From Lepidodermella squamata (taxonomy: Eukaryota; Gastrotricha), in contig JBLDXI010000009.1 in NCBI GenBank assembly GCA_047495785.1, forward strand, positions 5,146,001 to 5,210,000: DNA of 64,000 nt, read 5' to 3'. Both the position numbers and the translations under genes were made by a program. Positions 12,280-23,740 of the stretch are shown one piece after another. Position 1 is the stretch's first letter; each line of letters starts with the position of its first letter. A model generated the notes under the pieces. The model worked only from the letters and a program-made list of their open reading frames with translations, had not been told where the DNA came from and made no database searches.

Positions 12280-14400
12280 ATGGACGACTTTGCCAATTTG
12301 AGGATAGTGAAGGCAAAGTACAACTTTAAAGGCAAAAACAACGATGAGCTGTGCTTTAAAAAAGGCGATTACATTGTTTTAACGCAACCTATCGACTCAG
12401 ACTGGTGGGAAGGAACTCTAGATGGCAATACTGGCTGGTTTCCTGTCAGTTATGTTCAAGAGATGCGCTATGACCAGTTACCGGAGGAGTTGAAGCAGAA
12501 GTTTTTCGGCGGCAAAGTTAAACCATCAGGTGGTCAGAATCACGCTGCTCAAGCGAGAAGTTACCACACTGAAGTTCTTGCGAGTGTTATTGAAACCGAA
12601 TCGCTATTTGTTGCTGATTTGGAGCAAGCTTGGAACTCTCTCATTCTTCCGATTAATGGTGCTAATATTTTAACCAAAGAAGAATTTGCCTTGGTTACTT
12701 CTAATTACGAGGAAATCTTGTCACTTCATCGCCAATTCTTGTCTTCTCTTAAAGAGTGTGCTAAGCACGCATTAAATGTCCGTCGCGTCGGCCGGGTCTT
12801 CCTGGAACATGCCCCGGCATTCCGAATTGTTTACGAACGGTATGCCTCAAATCATCCGCGTGCTGTTCGAATTTTACATGCCCAAAAGGTGAAAAGTAAT
12901 GCGGCATCATCTAGCCTTGGCCGTTTTATTTCAGAACGGACTGGAGGGGCTAATTTGGGAAATAGCTCGGCGCAAACGCCACAAGATGTGCAAGCTTTGT
13001 TACCTCTAACTACTGCATTAGCTCTTCCACTGTGCCGATTGGAGAAAATACCGTTAACACTACGAGAACTTGAGCGGCATTTGGATGAGGGCCACTTTGA
13101 TAGGGGCGATACTCAACGTGCTCTAGCTCTATTCAAGCAAATGATTGCCGACTGCCAGGAGTTGCGCTTGTTACGCGAACTCGAATTGGATTTAGCCAAC
13201 GCCCATGTTGCTAATTTGCCACCTAGTCTTGAAGCTCCTGGCCCGGAAAATGCTCATCGACTAGCGAATGGCGTCGTTTTTTTGAGCCCGGTTAAACTCG
13301 CGACCGGGACAGACGTTGTTGATCGATTATTTGTTCTTTACCCCACTCGATTGATAATTCTCAGCGCTGAACCTGATCTGACTAAACTGGCTTTTGAAGC
13401 CGAATTTCCGCTGACAAATCTCTACGTCGATCGAACGCTGCCTAGTCCGGATATTTCGAAACGGTTTCTACACTCATTTTCGCTGTATTTCCGTCCAGTT
13501 GTACCACTGGCATCACCTGAAGAATCGAGTGCCTCGTTACGAAATTCTCAAAATGATTGTTTTGTCGTGGTTTGTTCATCGAGCTCGCTTTGCGCCCGTT
13601 GGATTGATCTACTCAGCTCAGTTTGCTCCTCTGAGTCATCAGCTAAGTCTTCCGGGCAAGTCTCTGCCGAGGAGAAGCCAGTTATTAACAAGCCAATAGT
13701 TAACGAAAATCGTCGATCTGCTTCGTTGAATCAATTCTCGCCGGCTAATCGTCCGAATTTTTCACTGAGTCCGCTGTCTTGCGTCGTTTCAAACTCTCCC
13801 GCGAGCCAACAGTCGGCTCTCCCGTCGAATTTAGCCCCGGCCAGTCCACACCCCACGCGGAAACCGACGGCTAATTCATCGACTGCATCGACACCATTAG
13901 CCAGGAAAAAATTCGCCTTAGCCGGTGGCACTTCATTCGTCGCGCCTCAGCTGATGATGGCAGCGGTAGGTGATGCGGGCGAAGACCAGCAGTTGATGCA
14001 AATTGTCGAAGCGTTCGTCTCAACCCCACAAATGGTGCCGATTGAACGGGCTCAATCTAGTCAGTTGAGCCCATCGAATTCCGAAAATAAGCTAAATGGT
14101 ATTCATCACATCGCTATTGAGCCTTTGTTACATAATCAATTAAGCTCCGGCCATTTGCGGCCAATTTCCGGGGCTAATGTCTCGCGGAGTTCCGCCTCAT
14201 TTGTTCGTCACGATTTATTAATTGCCGAGGAGGAAAAATTGTTACTGGAAGAGCTGAAGCCGCTGAATGACAGTAATGCCCAGTCTACAAGTGGCGGCGG
14301 TTTGCAGGAACGTACGCTGGTCGATGCAGTGTACGCGTTATGGGACTACGTTGCTGAATTACGCGCTGAGGTCGCCCGACTGAGACAGGCTCAGGCGTGA
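12280..14400 (+). CDS. pix-1: PIX-type Rho guanine nucleotide exchange factor (SH3-DH-PH-coiled coil)
   Basis: 706 aa in one open exon. Residues 7-62 are an SH3 domain (AKYNF, DWWEGTLDGNTGWFP, SYV) that in the family binds PAK kinases. A DH domain follows from about residue 97 (YHTEVLASVIETE ... SLKECAK ... RVGRVFLEHAPAF ... LPLCRLEKIPLTLRELERHL) and activates Rac/Cdc42. A PH domain follows to about 430 (RLFVLYPTRLIILSAEP). A Ser/Pro-rich linker leads to a C-terminal helix, TLVDAVYALWDYVAELRAEV, matching the beta-PIX coiled coil that trimerises and lies beside the GIT-binding region. There is no CH domain, as in beta-PIX and nematode PIX-1, and no PDZ-ligand tail. I prefer the ATG at 12280 over the in-frame one at 12247 because SH3 homology starts right after it and an acceptor-like TTTTTTGTTAG lies between them, suggesting trans-splicing. 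A 2.1 kb multidomain gene without introns is odd beside its intron-containing neighbours. Confidence 0.92.
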   Translation: MDDFANLRIVKAKYNFKGKNNDELCFKKGDYIVLTQPIDSDWWEGTLDGNTGWFPVSYVQEMRYDQLPEELKQKFFGGKVKPSGGQNHAAQARSYHTEVLASVIETESLFVADLEQAWNSLILPINGANILTKEEFALVTSNYEEILSLHRQFLSSLKECAKHALNVRRVGRVFLEHAPAFRIVYERYASNHPRAVRILHAQKVKSNAASSSLGRFISERTGGANLGNSSAQTPQDVQALLPLTTALALPLCRLEKIPLTLRELERHLDEGHFDRGDTQRALALFKQMIADCQELRLLRELELDLANAHVANLPPSLEAPGPENAHRLANGVVFLSPVKLATGTDVVDRLFVLYPTRLIILSAEPDLTKLAFEAEFPLTNLYVDRTLPSPDISKRFLHSFSLYFRPVVPLASPEESSASLRNSQNDCFVVVCSSSSLCARWIDLLSSVCSSESSAKSSGQVSAEEKPVINKPIVNENRRSASLNQFSPANRPNFSLSPLSCVVSNSPASQQSALPSNLAPASPHPTRKPTANSSTASTPLARKKFALAGGTSFVAPQLMMAAVGDAGEDQQLMQIVEAFVSTPQMVPIERAQSSQLSPSNSENKLNGIHHIAIEPLLHNQLSSGHLRPISGANVSRSSASFVRHDLLIAEEEKLLLEELKPLNDSNAQSTSGGGLQERTLVDAVYALWDYVAELRAEVARLRQAQA

Positions 14401-15265
14401 AAAATACGAATTTTCGTGTATATTATCAATAACAATTGTGCTTGCTACCACGCCCCGTGTTTTCTTTTTTTATTGGAGAAAAATCAATCAAAAAAATTGC
14501 CCTGAGTTACTGCTTCATGCTCATGCTTTTTTAATTTGAAAAATTAAAGTTATTCGCGAATTCCTGCTAATTTAATTATTTTATTTTTTTTAGAATTTTT
14601 ATTAAAATTATTGAGAACAACTGGAGCGATCTATTCAACGTCCTGTGTTATTGAGTTGAAATTGTATAATATCCGCTCCTGCTTTTAGTGGCTTCTGTTT
14701 GAAGTGGGGGTCACCGCGCTGAGTGATTGAGCAATCAATATAGTGAGAGAGCAAACATCGCACTGCAGCTGTCGCGTGCATGTGTAAGTAAATCACGCCC
14801 TGACCGCCGCCTCAATAGCAGAATGAGAATTTGGCCTTTAAAATTTTACGAGCAATTATAGGGAATGAAAGGCGGGAGATAAACATCCTTAACTGCGACA
14901 ATTCGCGCCATATTCATTGCGCTCGATCACAAGTTCACTCACATAATTACATTTCATCAAAATTATTAAGAAAATTAAAGAAAAACTTCAAAATGAATGA
15001 AATTTTGAACTACATGGAGACATAACTTCGTAATTTTAAGGATTTTAAAGGTATAGGGAAGAGACATAATTTTGCTCAAATTTTTTATCCGCGGAGTTTT
15101 ATTTACAAACTATTTTCTAATGGAAAAAATATTTTAAGATGCAATTTTTATCCTTAATTGAATTTTGGAGTGAATATGTTTGGAATATTCTCGTCCTTTT
15201 TTATATTTTGCTATTAATTGAATAGGACGGCGGTCCGCTGGCTTAGTTATTAGTAGAGTGGATTT
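14401..15265. other. Intergenic region between PIX gene and HSL-A
   Basis: AT-rich, no gene seen. It should hold the PIX 3' UTR and the promoter of the HSL-like array. An acceptor-like GGCTTAG ends about 20 bp upstream of the HSL-A start codon. Confidence 0.5.
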
Positions 15266-18200
15266 ATGTTAACGGAAAACGTCACAAATGCTGAATCTGA
15301 CAATCAAACTAATAACAGCAACGCCCAGCCTTCGCCCCTGAAAGAAAACGGCGATGGTACGAGGTCGACGCGAGCTGACTCTCGCAGCTCGAAAAAGTCG
15401 TCGAATTCGTCGAAAAAATCCGGTAAAAGCGCGCAAAACGGCCAATCACCAACGAGCGAAAATGGCTCGTTGAAATCGGGCGAGAATAGCCAATTGAACT
15501 CGCCATCCAGCCCGCCTGATGCCGGCATGGAAAATCGAACGAGGCGGCGCTTGGCTGCTCGTTGCATAACCGCCTCAATGTCGACTGGCCGTTTTTTGAG
15601 TAAACTTGGCGTTTTGAAAGCTGAACACGTGACAGTTCGAAAATTGAGCCGGCTCGGCGTTGGGCCCGGCAAGTCGGAGGACATCGATGGAATTCGGTAT
15701 TTGAAGACAACGCTAGGCGGTGTGAAAGTGCGGATTTATTTGCCGGAGACGGCGGAACCGCTGAAAAACGGCTCGGTTTGCATTTACCTGCACGGCGGCG
15801 GGTGGGTCATTTCGTCGGCTCGCTGCTACCACCGGTTTACGGCGCTGTTCGCGCGCGATACGCAGACGGTTGTGATTAGCGTAGATTACAGGTTTGTCTA
15901 AATAATATTTCCTAATATTAATTTTTTTTCAAAATTCCCTGAATTTTTGCTCATCTGTCAATTTTTTCAGAAAAATGAGATTTTCGCAGTTGTCATGTTA
16001 GATAGTGGATCATATCTTAAGATTTTTAATGAAAATTAATAAGGACTCGGAATATTTCAAGGAAATGATAAATTTGCCAATTTCCACCACTACCTTGGCA
16101 TAGTTATTTGTCTCGATATCTACTCCTATCTTGGCTAGTTAATAAATTCTGTGGTTTTTATTGAGCAAATGACCAATGATATGGCCCGTCATTTTTTGCC
16201 TGCAATTTGATATCATAAATGACCGGCTGAACAAACTGAGCGTGTAGCGTGGTTTTCCATGGCCACGAGCCAGAGCTAACTGATCTTATCAAAAGTCACG
16301 TTAAAACGTATCGTCTCAGTAAGTTCTTGATGGCGCAATAAACTGCTTTTAGACAGGTCAAGAATTGAAATTGACGTTATTTAAATATTAATATGAGAGA
16401 ATGTTGATCAAAATGAGTCTTTCTGAATCAAATCAATTAGAAAATTCTTGGGTTGACATTTTAAAACAATCTTTTCAGAATTTCCATAACTGAAAAATTA
16501 TTACAAATTATGATATTATTCAGCTTGGTTTAATTGTATTTTATGATTTAAAATATTAGACTCGCTCCAGAACATCCATTTCCAGCCGGTCTAGACGACT
16601 GTTTAGCGGTAACTCGGGCAGTTCTCGACGGTGACTTCGACCCGGCTCTATTCTTCCCTCACTCGCTCGATCTAAATCGGGTAATTCTAGCCGGCGACTC
16701 GGCTGGCGGCAATCTGTCATGCGCGACCGCCCTCGACCTTATCCGCGATCGCGACTACCGGCTATTCGCCCTCATGCTGGTCTGCCCGGCCCTGCAGGCG
16801 GTCACGCTCAGTTTTCCTAGCTACAAAGAGCACGGCCCTTATCAACCGAGTGCGTTCAATTTTATTTGTTTTTTTTTCTTTTAATGAATGTGAGAGTTCA
16901 CTCATTCATTCAAATTTATCATCATCATAATCAACTCGGCACTTGAAAAACAAACATACATAAGAGTGTATTAGTTGCGTGACGGTCAAATTTTGACAAT
17001 TGAAGTTTTTTGGTTCGCATTCACGTGTTGGATGCTATCCATTCATCGCATCATCGCGCTTGGTCGGTGTTTTTCGAGGTAAATATTAATGATTCAATGC
17101 AAAACAACTGATGGTTATTTGTATACACCTGATTAAATAACATCTAAGCCGGTTAACTAGATACGGATTAATAGAAAAATTCGAACTATTACTCATACGA
17201 CACTGATGATTGATGATGCTAAAATTGAGTGATAAACTTGCTGTTGAAATTCGAATATCAAAGTGACTTTGAAAAGTTCTTGATGGGGGAGGACAGTGAC
17301 AGAATGTGCCGAAAGCACCGCCAACAGATCTTAACCAAAAGCGCTAGAGACATCAAGTAAAACGGGTGCAACCGGGGTAGACTCGGCAGTCAAGTTTGAG
17401 GGAGAAGCGTGAGATGGCGAATGGCGGGAGAAACGAAAAAACTCATCGATAAGCGATTGTCCGAGGTTGCCGGACTGCTTCGATTGTTCTATCCAATTGA
17501 AATCTGTCGTTTTCGATTCATCGATAACATTTTTGACACCTTTGATTTGATTGTCGTTCTACAGTCGCTCGATTTTCAGGTTGTTGAAATGAAAGGATTG
17601 TTGTTTTTTGATGGATGGTTGATTCCACAAAATATGGCGGCCTTTTTGTGCTAACTAACCTTTTGTGCCTTATCACCGATTCAGTCTTGGCTTGGCGAGC
17701 AGAGTTTTTCGGATAAACTTGGTTCACTGTGTACTTCGTCTCAGGCGAATCTACATGTAAAATGTCTAGGGCATCGATCTTCCATCATTCAGAAATCCGA
17801 AAAAAGAATATTTCAGATTTCAGATATTATTGCAAGATGAGAAATAAGCTTCCGTAACTTCGTGATTTAAAATTAATTGTAAAAGATTTTCTTATGGGCT
17901 CGAAGATTCAGTTAGCAAGGCAAAATTGATCAAAAGGCTTGACTTTTTGCCCCATGCTAGAATCACATGAAAACGACGCAGTAAAATTCTAGTGAGGCTT
18001 TTATCAATCAGTGAGCTGATTGCATCTCTCGCCTGTTTATCCTTATCAAGCATAACCGTTCTAATTTTTGTTTTCACGGACGGATTCCACTCATAGAAAA
18101 CACAACATGTTTGCTCGAAAACCTCGTGATTTTCATTCATTACTAAGCATGAAACACGGCTTGACCAGTGCCGGGATTGTTAGTGACACAAAATGTGACT

Positions 18201-19802
18201 AATTTCATCTTTCGGTCGTTGACTTTGTAAGTCCCTTCGGAAACAGCATTCCTTATCCCACCGCTTCATTCTACGAACTTGAATTGTTTCTCAACGATTT
18301 GCTACCTGATTCAGGGGTTTCAGTTACTCTTACTAGTGGAATATACTGATCGCTGATGGCGCAAACTACGCGTGCTAGTGGGATCTTATCTATTAGCCAT
18401 GGTTATTTAGAAATGGTATTCAAATGATCACGTGAAACTTGATGAAACATGTTTTGGGAAAACCTAGCGAGGAAACTCTACATTTTGGGCGTTCACTGTC
18501 CCTATCCATTCCAAACAACTGGCGTTTAAATTACCAAAATCTCACGAATATTTAGAATATAAATTAATGATTTGCTGTTTTCCCAAAATTTAGTCGGTCT
18601 CGATTGGTTCGTCCCTCGATATGCCGGTGTAAAACATGTGAATAAGAAGCTGATGGAGGCGTTTTGGCGCGGCACCCACCTGCCACCCGAGGACCGATCG
18701 ACACTATCGAGAACCGTCACAGTAGGCTCATTCAGCACAGCGACTTCCCCAACTTCGATCATAGCCCCATCACTGTCATCCGGTTCGTACGGCAATTTCC
18801 ACAACGGCGGCAGTTCCGCCGATCCGAATATTAGCAACACTAACAATGAAGATAATTACGACCCGGATTTCGACGGCGAATTCGAGGACGCACACGGCAA
18901 GCCTTTCTATTTCGAGGACGATATCGAACCCGCGCTAGGATCGCCCGAGAGTGAGCTGGTCAATGTCACGTCGATAGACCGGTCGGCGAACAGCACGACG
19001 GGGTCGGGCGGCGATGCCGGCTCGAGTTGCGCCGTCTCGCCGACGATGGGCGACGGCGCAGACGAAGAACTGTCGCCGTTTGTCATCAAGGCTGTGACGG
19101 ACTTGGCGCGCAACAAGCGCGCGTGGCCTCTGTTGGCCGACGACGAAGAGCTCAAGCACCTGCCGCACACTTTCATTCAAGTCTGCGGTATGTTGATTTC
19201 TCAAAATAATAATTTGAATATTGAATAATTTTTAAAAAATTTCAAAAATTTCTTGGAAATTCGGAAAATTATGAATTAAATTTTTGCGATTTTCCGAGAA
19301 TCAATCAGCAATTTATTTTAGCATATTTAGCTTTTTTAGCATTTTTAGCATATTTTTAGCTTATTAATTTCGAACGCATTTTGTCATAATTTTGAATTCT
19401 GATAGCTAAATCCAAAAAAGCTTGAATTTTATTGAAATTTAATCAGAATGTATCGAATATTAGGTCCTAAGCGATTTGATGTACATACTATATCGAATTT
19501 ACGTCACTGATGTGTTTATTATTTTTCATTCTTATTTTTGCGCAGAATGCGATCCCCTGAGATCTGAGAACGAGATATTCGGCGAGCGGATGGTGCGCGC
19601 CGGTGCCGCTAGCGTTCAAGTTTCACTGCTCGAAAAAGCCGGCCACATTGAGTCGCTGCTAGCGGAGCGATTTGCTACCAAGGTAGCCGTCCAGGGCTAC
19701 CGCGAACTCGTCGATTTTATCACGGCGTGCCACGCAAAACCGCGCTCGCTCGACGACTACAAAGAACCAGAGCTGTTCAGCCAAGTTACGGAATATTTTT
19801 AG
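15266..19802 (+). CDS. HSL-A: hormone-sensitive-lipase-like alpha/beta hydrolase (GDXG family), first of six
   Basis: Exons 15266-15891, 16560-16849, 18594-19187 and 19546-19802 give 588 aa with consistent phases. The family hydrolyses carboxyl esters or acylglycerols. A Ser/Lys-rich N-terminus is followed by a hydrophobic/basic segment ([20 protein letters not shown]) shared with the paralogs. The core has the oxyanion loop YLHGGGW, then [19 protein letters not shown], nucleophile elbow GDSAGGN, acid in CECDPL and base in AGHIES. Between the nucleophile and the acid lies an acidic Ser/Thr/Asp-rich insert (about 18700-19080), at the place where mammalian HSL carries its regulatory module. Intron 2 is long (1.74 kb) and appears empty. 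Substrate and tissue are unknown. The array organisation A to F argues for local tandem duplication. Confidence 0.88.
16850..18593 (+). other. Long intron of HSL-A
   Basis: 1.74 kb between a GTGCG donor and a TTTAG acceptor. Frames at 17409-17654 and 17892-18140 are short and featureless. Nothing else recognised. Confidence 0.6.
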
Positions 19803-21102
19803 CGCGCTGCGAAAGAAATTATACTAGAATTTTTTATTTCGAATGATTATACTTGTGGATATATATTTTCTCTTCACTTCCTATTTGACAAAATGATACA
19901 TTGAGGGCTTCGAAATTTTTGAAATTATTATTGTTGTTGATGCTTAATTTAGACCCTTGACCTGTTCCAAAATTTATCAAATATATATTTCTTCCTTATA
20001 TAAATATATTTACCACTAATTTTTTATTACGAGTTTGTTATAAATGATGTATAAAAAGCTCGAATTTTCCCGGTTTTTCTTGGGTGATTTATAATGCGGA
20101 AATACCCCAATCTTTCTCGTAATTAAATTTTTCTACGCCTTGATTGAAATGCAATTGAACGTCATAGAGCAGCTTTAAATTTTTTGAGCTTCATTTTTCT
20201 CGGCTATAGGATTTCGCCTAATTTTTTCTCTTGTTATTATGACACCTCACGTTTTAAGGCAGTTTCTGGCTGTTATCTCTCATTCACTTTCCAATGACAG
20301 TTGTTGAAAAAGTAATTTTGATGCTTTATTTTTCACAGACCCAGACATTCGTCTTCTTTTAAATGAAATACCTCTTCGTTTTTGATAAGGAGTACTTATA
20401 ATAGCGTAATAACTAGAGTTGATATACCTAGATTTCGGCCATTTTTTCTTGATCTGCTGTTGAACTGCTGAAACTACTCGAAAAATGAGTTGTAACTATT
20501 ATTCGCGAATTTAGCCTTGATCACAATTTGACTTGATTTTACGTGATAATTGGATCAGACAATTCTGTTGATTTTCTTACACCTAGCTGAATTTTATGTG
20601 CCCGTAAAATCTACTATACTTCGTACGACCAAGTGCACTTTAATTTTGAGGAAGGAGAGCTCAATTCACGGTGTTTTCTTCTTTCTGAAGAAAAAATCAG
20701 CGAGTGTGTTATTTACGTTTTTCTTATGAAGTTTAGAGTTCAAATCTATTAAACTTGTCAATTTCTACTGGCATTATATTTATTTACTGTATCACCTTTG
20801 TTGAAGCTAGTTGAGAGAGAGTAATTATTGATTTTTAAATTTACTGCTGACTGATAAAAATGAGAAATTATTCATTGCTTGATTATCTTGAAATTTATTA
20901 TTATTACGGCGAATTATTGATAAAATAACGTTATTTACTAGAGAAAAATAATTTCTATTGAGCTCGCGCAAGCTGATGACAAAAATATGAATGCTAGCAC
21001 GGCCACTAAAGATAAAGAAAGATTCTTTCATGATAGCTAATTTTCTTGTTTTTTCCTTAATTTTAGGGATTTAAATAGCTTGAAAGTATTTAGTCCCGAA
21101 AA
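19803..21102. other. Intergenic region HSL-A to HSL-B
   Basis: 1.3 kb, AT-rich, no gene recognised. A TTAATTTTAG acceptor-like site ends at about 21066, 37 bp before the HSL-B start codon, consistent with an outron/trans-splice site. Confidence 0.5.
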
Positions 21103-23398
21103 ATGGCGGCGATTAATTACGGTGCAGACTTGGATGAGGTTAGTTGAATAAAATATCTTTTTTAAATTTTTGCTGAAATTTATGATATTTTCATAGGTTC
21201 AGATTCGCATGGATGAAGTTGCACCGCCCTCGCCCCATGTGCCACAAATCGTCATTCGACAGGCCACAATCGATCAAGAAGACGCACGATCTCAAGAGCG
21301 AGCCGTTGATATCGGCCAGCCAATTGCAATACCGCAAGTTCGAACCACCCAGCCGGTTGATTTCCCGCCCGAACAACCCACAGCCGTAAATCCACCAAAA
21401 CAACGGCCTAGCTCAGCTGTGGGTGAGAGAAAGCCAGAAACGGATAGATCAGATACTCCGCCGACTATTTCAACCACGAGACCGGACCCAGACGTGGTTT
21501 TAGTCACCCCACGGCCGCAATTGGACCACCCAATGCGGCGGAAAGTGTTCACAGGGTTCATCAAAGCTGCGCACAAAATCGGCTCAGCGTTCGGTCCTGG
21601 CGCCGCTGTTTCAATGGTGAGAAAAGCGAATCGATTATCATCAGGCGGTCTGTGGGCTACACGAGTTTCGGGAGTGCGGTGTCACCAGACGCGTTTCGCG
21701 CAGTTCAAATTGCGGCTATATTACCCGAAATCGGACGATGCGGCTCAACCTCATCTGAAACACCCTGTCGTTGTGTATGTCCACGGCAATTTGCCGTATT
21801 CGAACGCGAGGACTTACCACTCGTTTACTGGCCAGTTGTGTCATGATTTGCTAGAAACTGGCTGTGTTGTGATCGCCCTAGACCTTCCGCCATGTCCTGA
21901 GGTGTGTTGAACTATTTTCACTTCCATCTTTCCATAAAATCCTTTTACACTTACACGGGAAAATGTTGAGAAATTCCTATTAAATTGAGATAATTGAGTG
22001 CTAGATAGGAAATTCTAATCAACTTTGGGCCGAATATTTTAAGCTAAATCAGCGTAAAGTCCTTAGTTTCTCGTTGAAAATATTTTTTCCATTTCGTTCA
22101 GATTTTGATTTAAAATTCATTTGAATTGACATTATTTTTCACGGATTTATGAAAATATTTCGAAATTTTGGATTAGTTGATGAGTTTTCAAATTTCTTTC
22201 GAAATCAGCAAGCTAGAATGTTCAATTTTTCTAAAATCCGTTCTATCTTTTTTAGAACACTCTCACGCAAATATTGGCTGACGTTCGCCAATTTACCGAA
22301 GCATTACTCCGCGGTGAATTCGATGAAGATCTCCTAACATTCGGCTTCAATATCTGCCACGAAAAGGTCGTTCTAGCCGGCGATGGCGCTGGGGCTGTCG
22401 CCTGTTTCGCGACCGCGATCGAGCTGGCTCTAGTCCACGATGGTGAACGAGTTGAACTGCACGGCCTGCTCCTCATCGGCCCGCCCCTCCAAGCCCTCAC
22501 GCTTCAAATGTTCGAAAGCCACCTGAAATTCGCGCAGCTGAACTCGTCGGCTCTATCGCATAAACTGAACAAATGCCTGCCGTTGTATGGCGGGCTGAAG
22601 CTGAAATCGCAAGTCGAACTCGTGCGACAGGCGGTGAAAGCTGAGCGGCACATAGCTAGCGATGTCAGGGCGCGGCTTCTGCGCCGTATTTTTCCAACTT
22701 ATGAAACACCGAACAGCGCCCCAGGGCCAGAATTGACCGGCTTTTTGAACGACATTAGCGATCTAGCGAGTGATCCGAAAATTTGGCCAATGTTGATGAA
22801 GAACAAGGAACTGCAATTGGTAATTAAAATTTCTTGAAAATTTTCCTCAATTTTTTGTCAAAATCAATGTTGAAAATTGATGTAAATCTTAGTAACTATG
22901 AAATTATGGCTTCAGCTCTAATTTTGTCTGATTTTTTGCATTTGCTTTCAAGAAAAATATTTTTCGAAATATTTTTGAATTTTTGAATTAAATTTGGATT
23001 TTCTTTGAATTTTACAACATAAATTCTGATTTATCCATAATCTGTTTCAGCTTCCAATGACGATGATGCAGGCCTATGAGAATGATACACTTTTCGACGA
23101 GCAGCGGCTGTTTGCGAAGCGCATGTCTCGCGTCTGCGGTTACCGGTTTCGCTTTTCGGCCGTCGAAAACGCGACTCACAACGAGGCCGTGTACTCGAAG
23201 CTGCTCAAGTCACGTTCCGGCTCGAGCGCCTACCGCGAACTGGTCGACTTCCTGAAAGAAACCATCGCGAAACCGCCGCAACAGAACCAAGCCTCGGGCG
23301 CTTTACGACCGGCGAAACGAGCGTCGATGGGCCTGCTTCACAACCAGCAACAAGTGTCAATAAGCGTTGGTTCTGTGCCTGAAAGTTACGAATGTTGA
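21103..23398 (+). CDS. HSL-B: HSL-like pseudoenzyme (nucleophile Ser to Gly, HGGG lost)
   Basis: Exons 21103-21138, 21197-21901, 22256-22819 and 23051-23398 give 550 aa. It aligns along its length with HSL-A and the other paralogs: Pro-rich N-terminus, hydrophobic/basic segment, SGVRCHQTRFAQFKLRLYYP, then the hydrolase core. The oxyanion loop HGGG reads VYVHGNLPYSNARTYH. The nucleophile elbow GDSAGG reads LAGDGAGAV, so Gly (codon at 22385) replaces the catalytic Ser. The YRLAPE.PFPAGL segment is replaced by LDLPPCPE. The acid (YENDTL) and base (ATHNEAV) positions survive. The frame is clean over four exons with normal splice sites, so this is not a decayed pseudogene. A regulatory, binding or scaffold role is the likely reading, for example pairing with an active paralog, but that is inference. 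Confidence 0.85.
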
Positions 23399-23740
23399 GA
23401 AAAAACCAACTTTAATGTCGCTTCAGAAGAACTTGAAACTGTGATTTGTTACCTCATTTTTCACTTTCTCAATGCAAAACGATTTTGTTAAATTTTCATT
23501 TTCTGGTGCTTTCACATGGCTGCAAAAATTGCAAATTGTTTAATTTTTGTCGAAAAAATCATCACTTTCTATTGTTGGAGAATATTTTCTCACGGCTTCT
23601 CTAATGTGATCTAGAGGTATTTTTGATCAAAAGAAAATTCACATATATTTTTATTGAATATATTTTTATTAACAAGAGACCTTATTAATTTATGGATTTT
23701 AATTTTTTAGGTTTTTATTATTTTGAAAAATGCATTGAAA
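23399..23740. other. Short intergenic spacer HSL-B to HSL-C
   Basis: Only 342 bp. No AATAAA polyadenylation hexamer is visible between the HSL-B stop and the HSL-C start. A TTAATTTTTTAG acceptor-like site ends at 23710, 31 bp before the HSL-C ATG. This is the tightest spacing in the array and could be an operon junction. Confidence 0.5.

Noticed and set aside
21103-23398. HSL-B as a decayed pseudogene
   Set aside because: Only catalytic elements are changed; all four exons are open with good splice sites and correct phases, so a maintained pseudoenzyme fits better.
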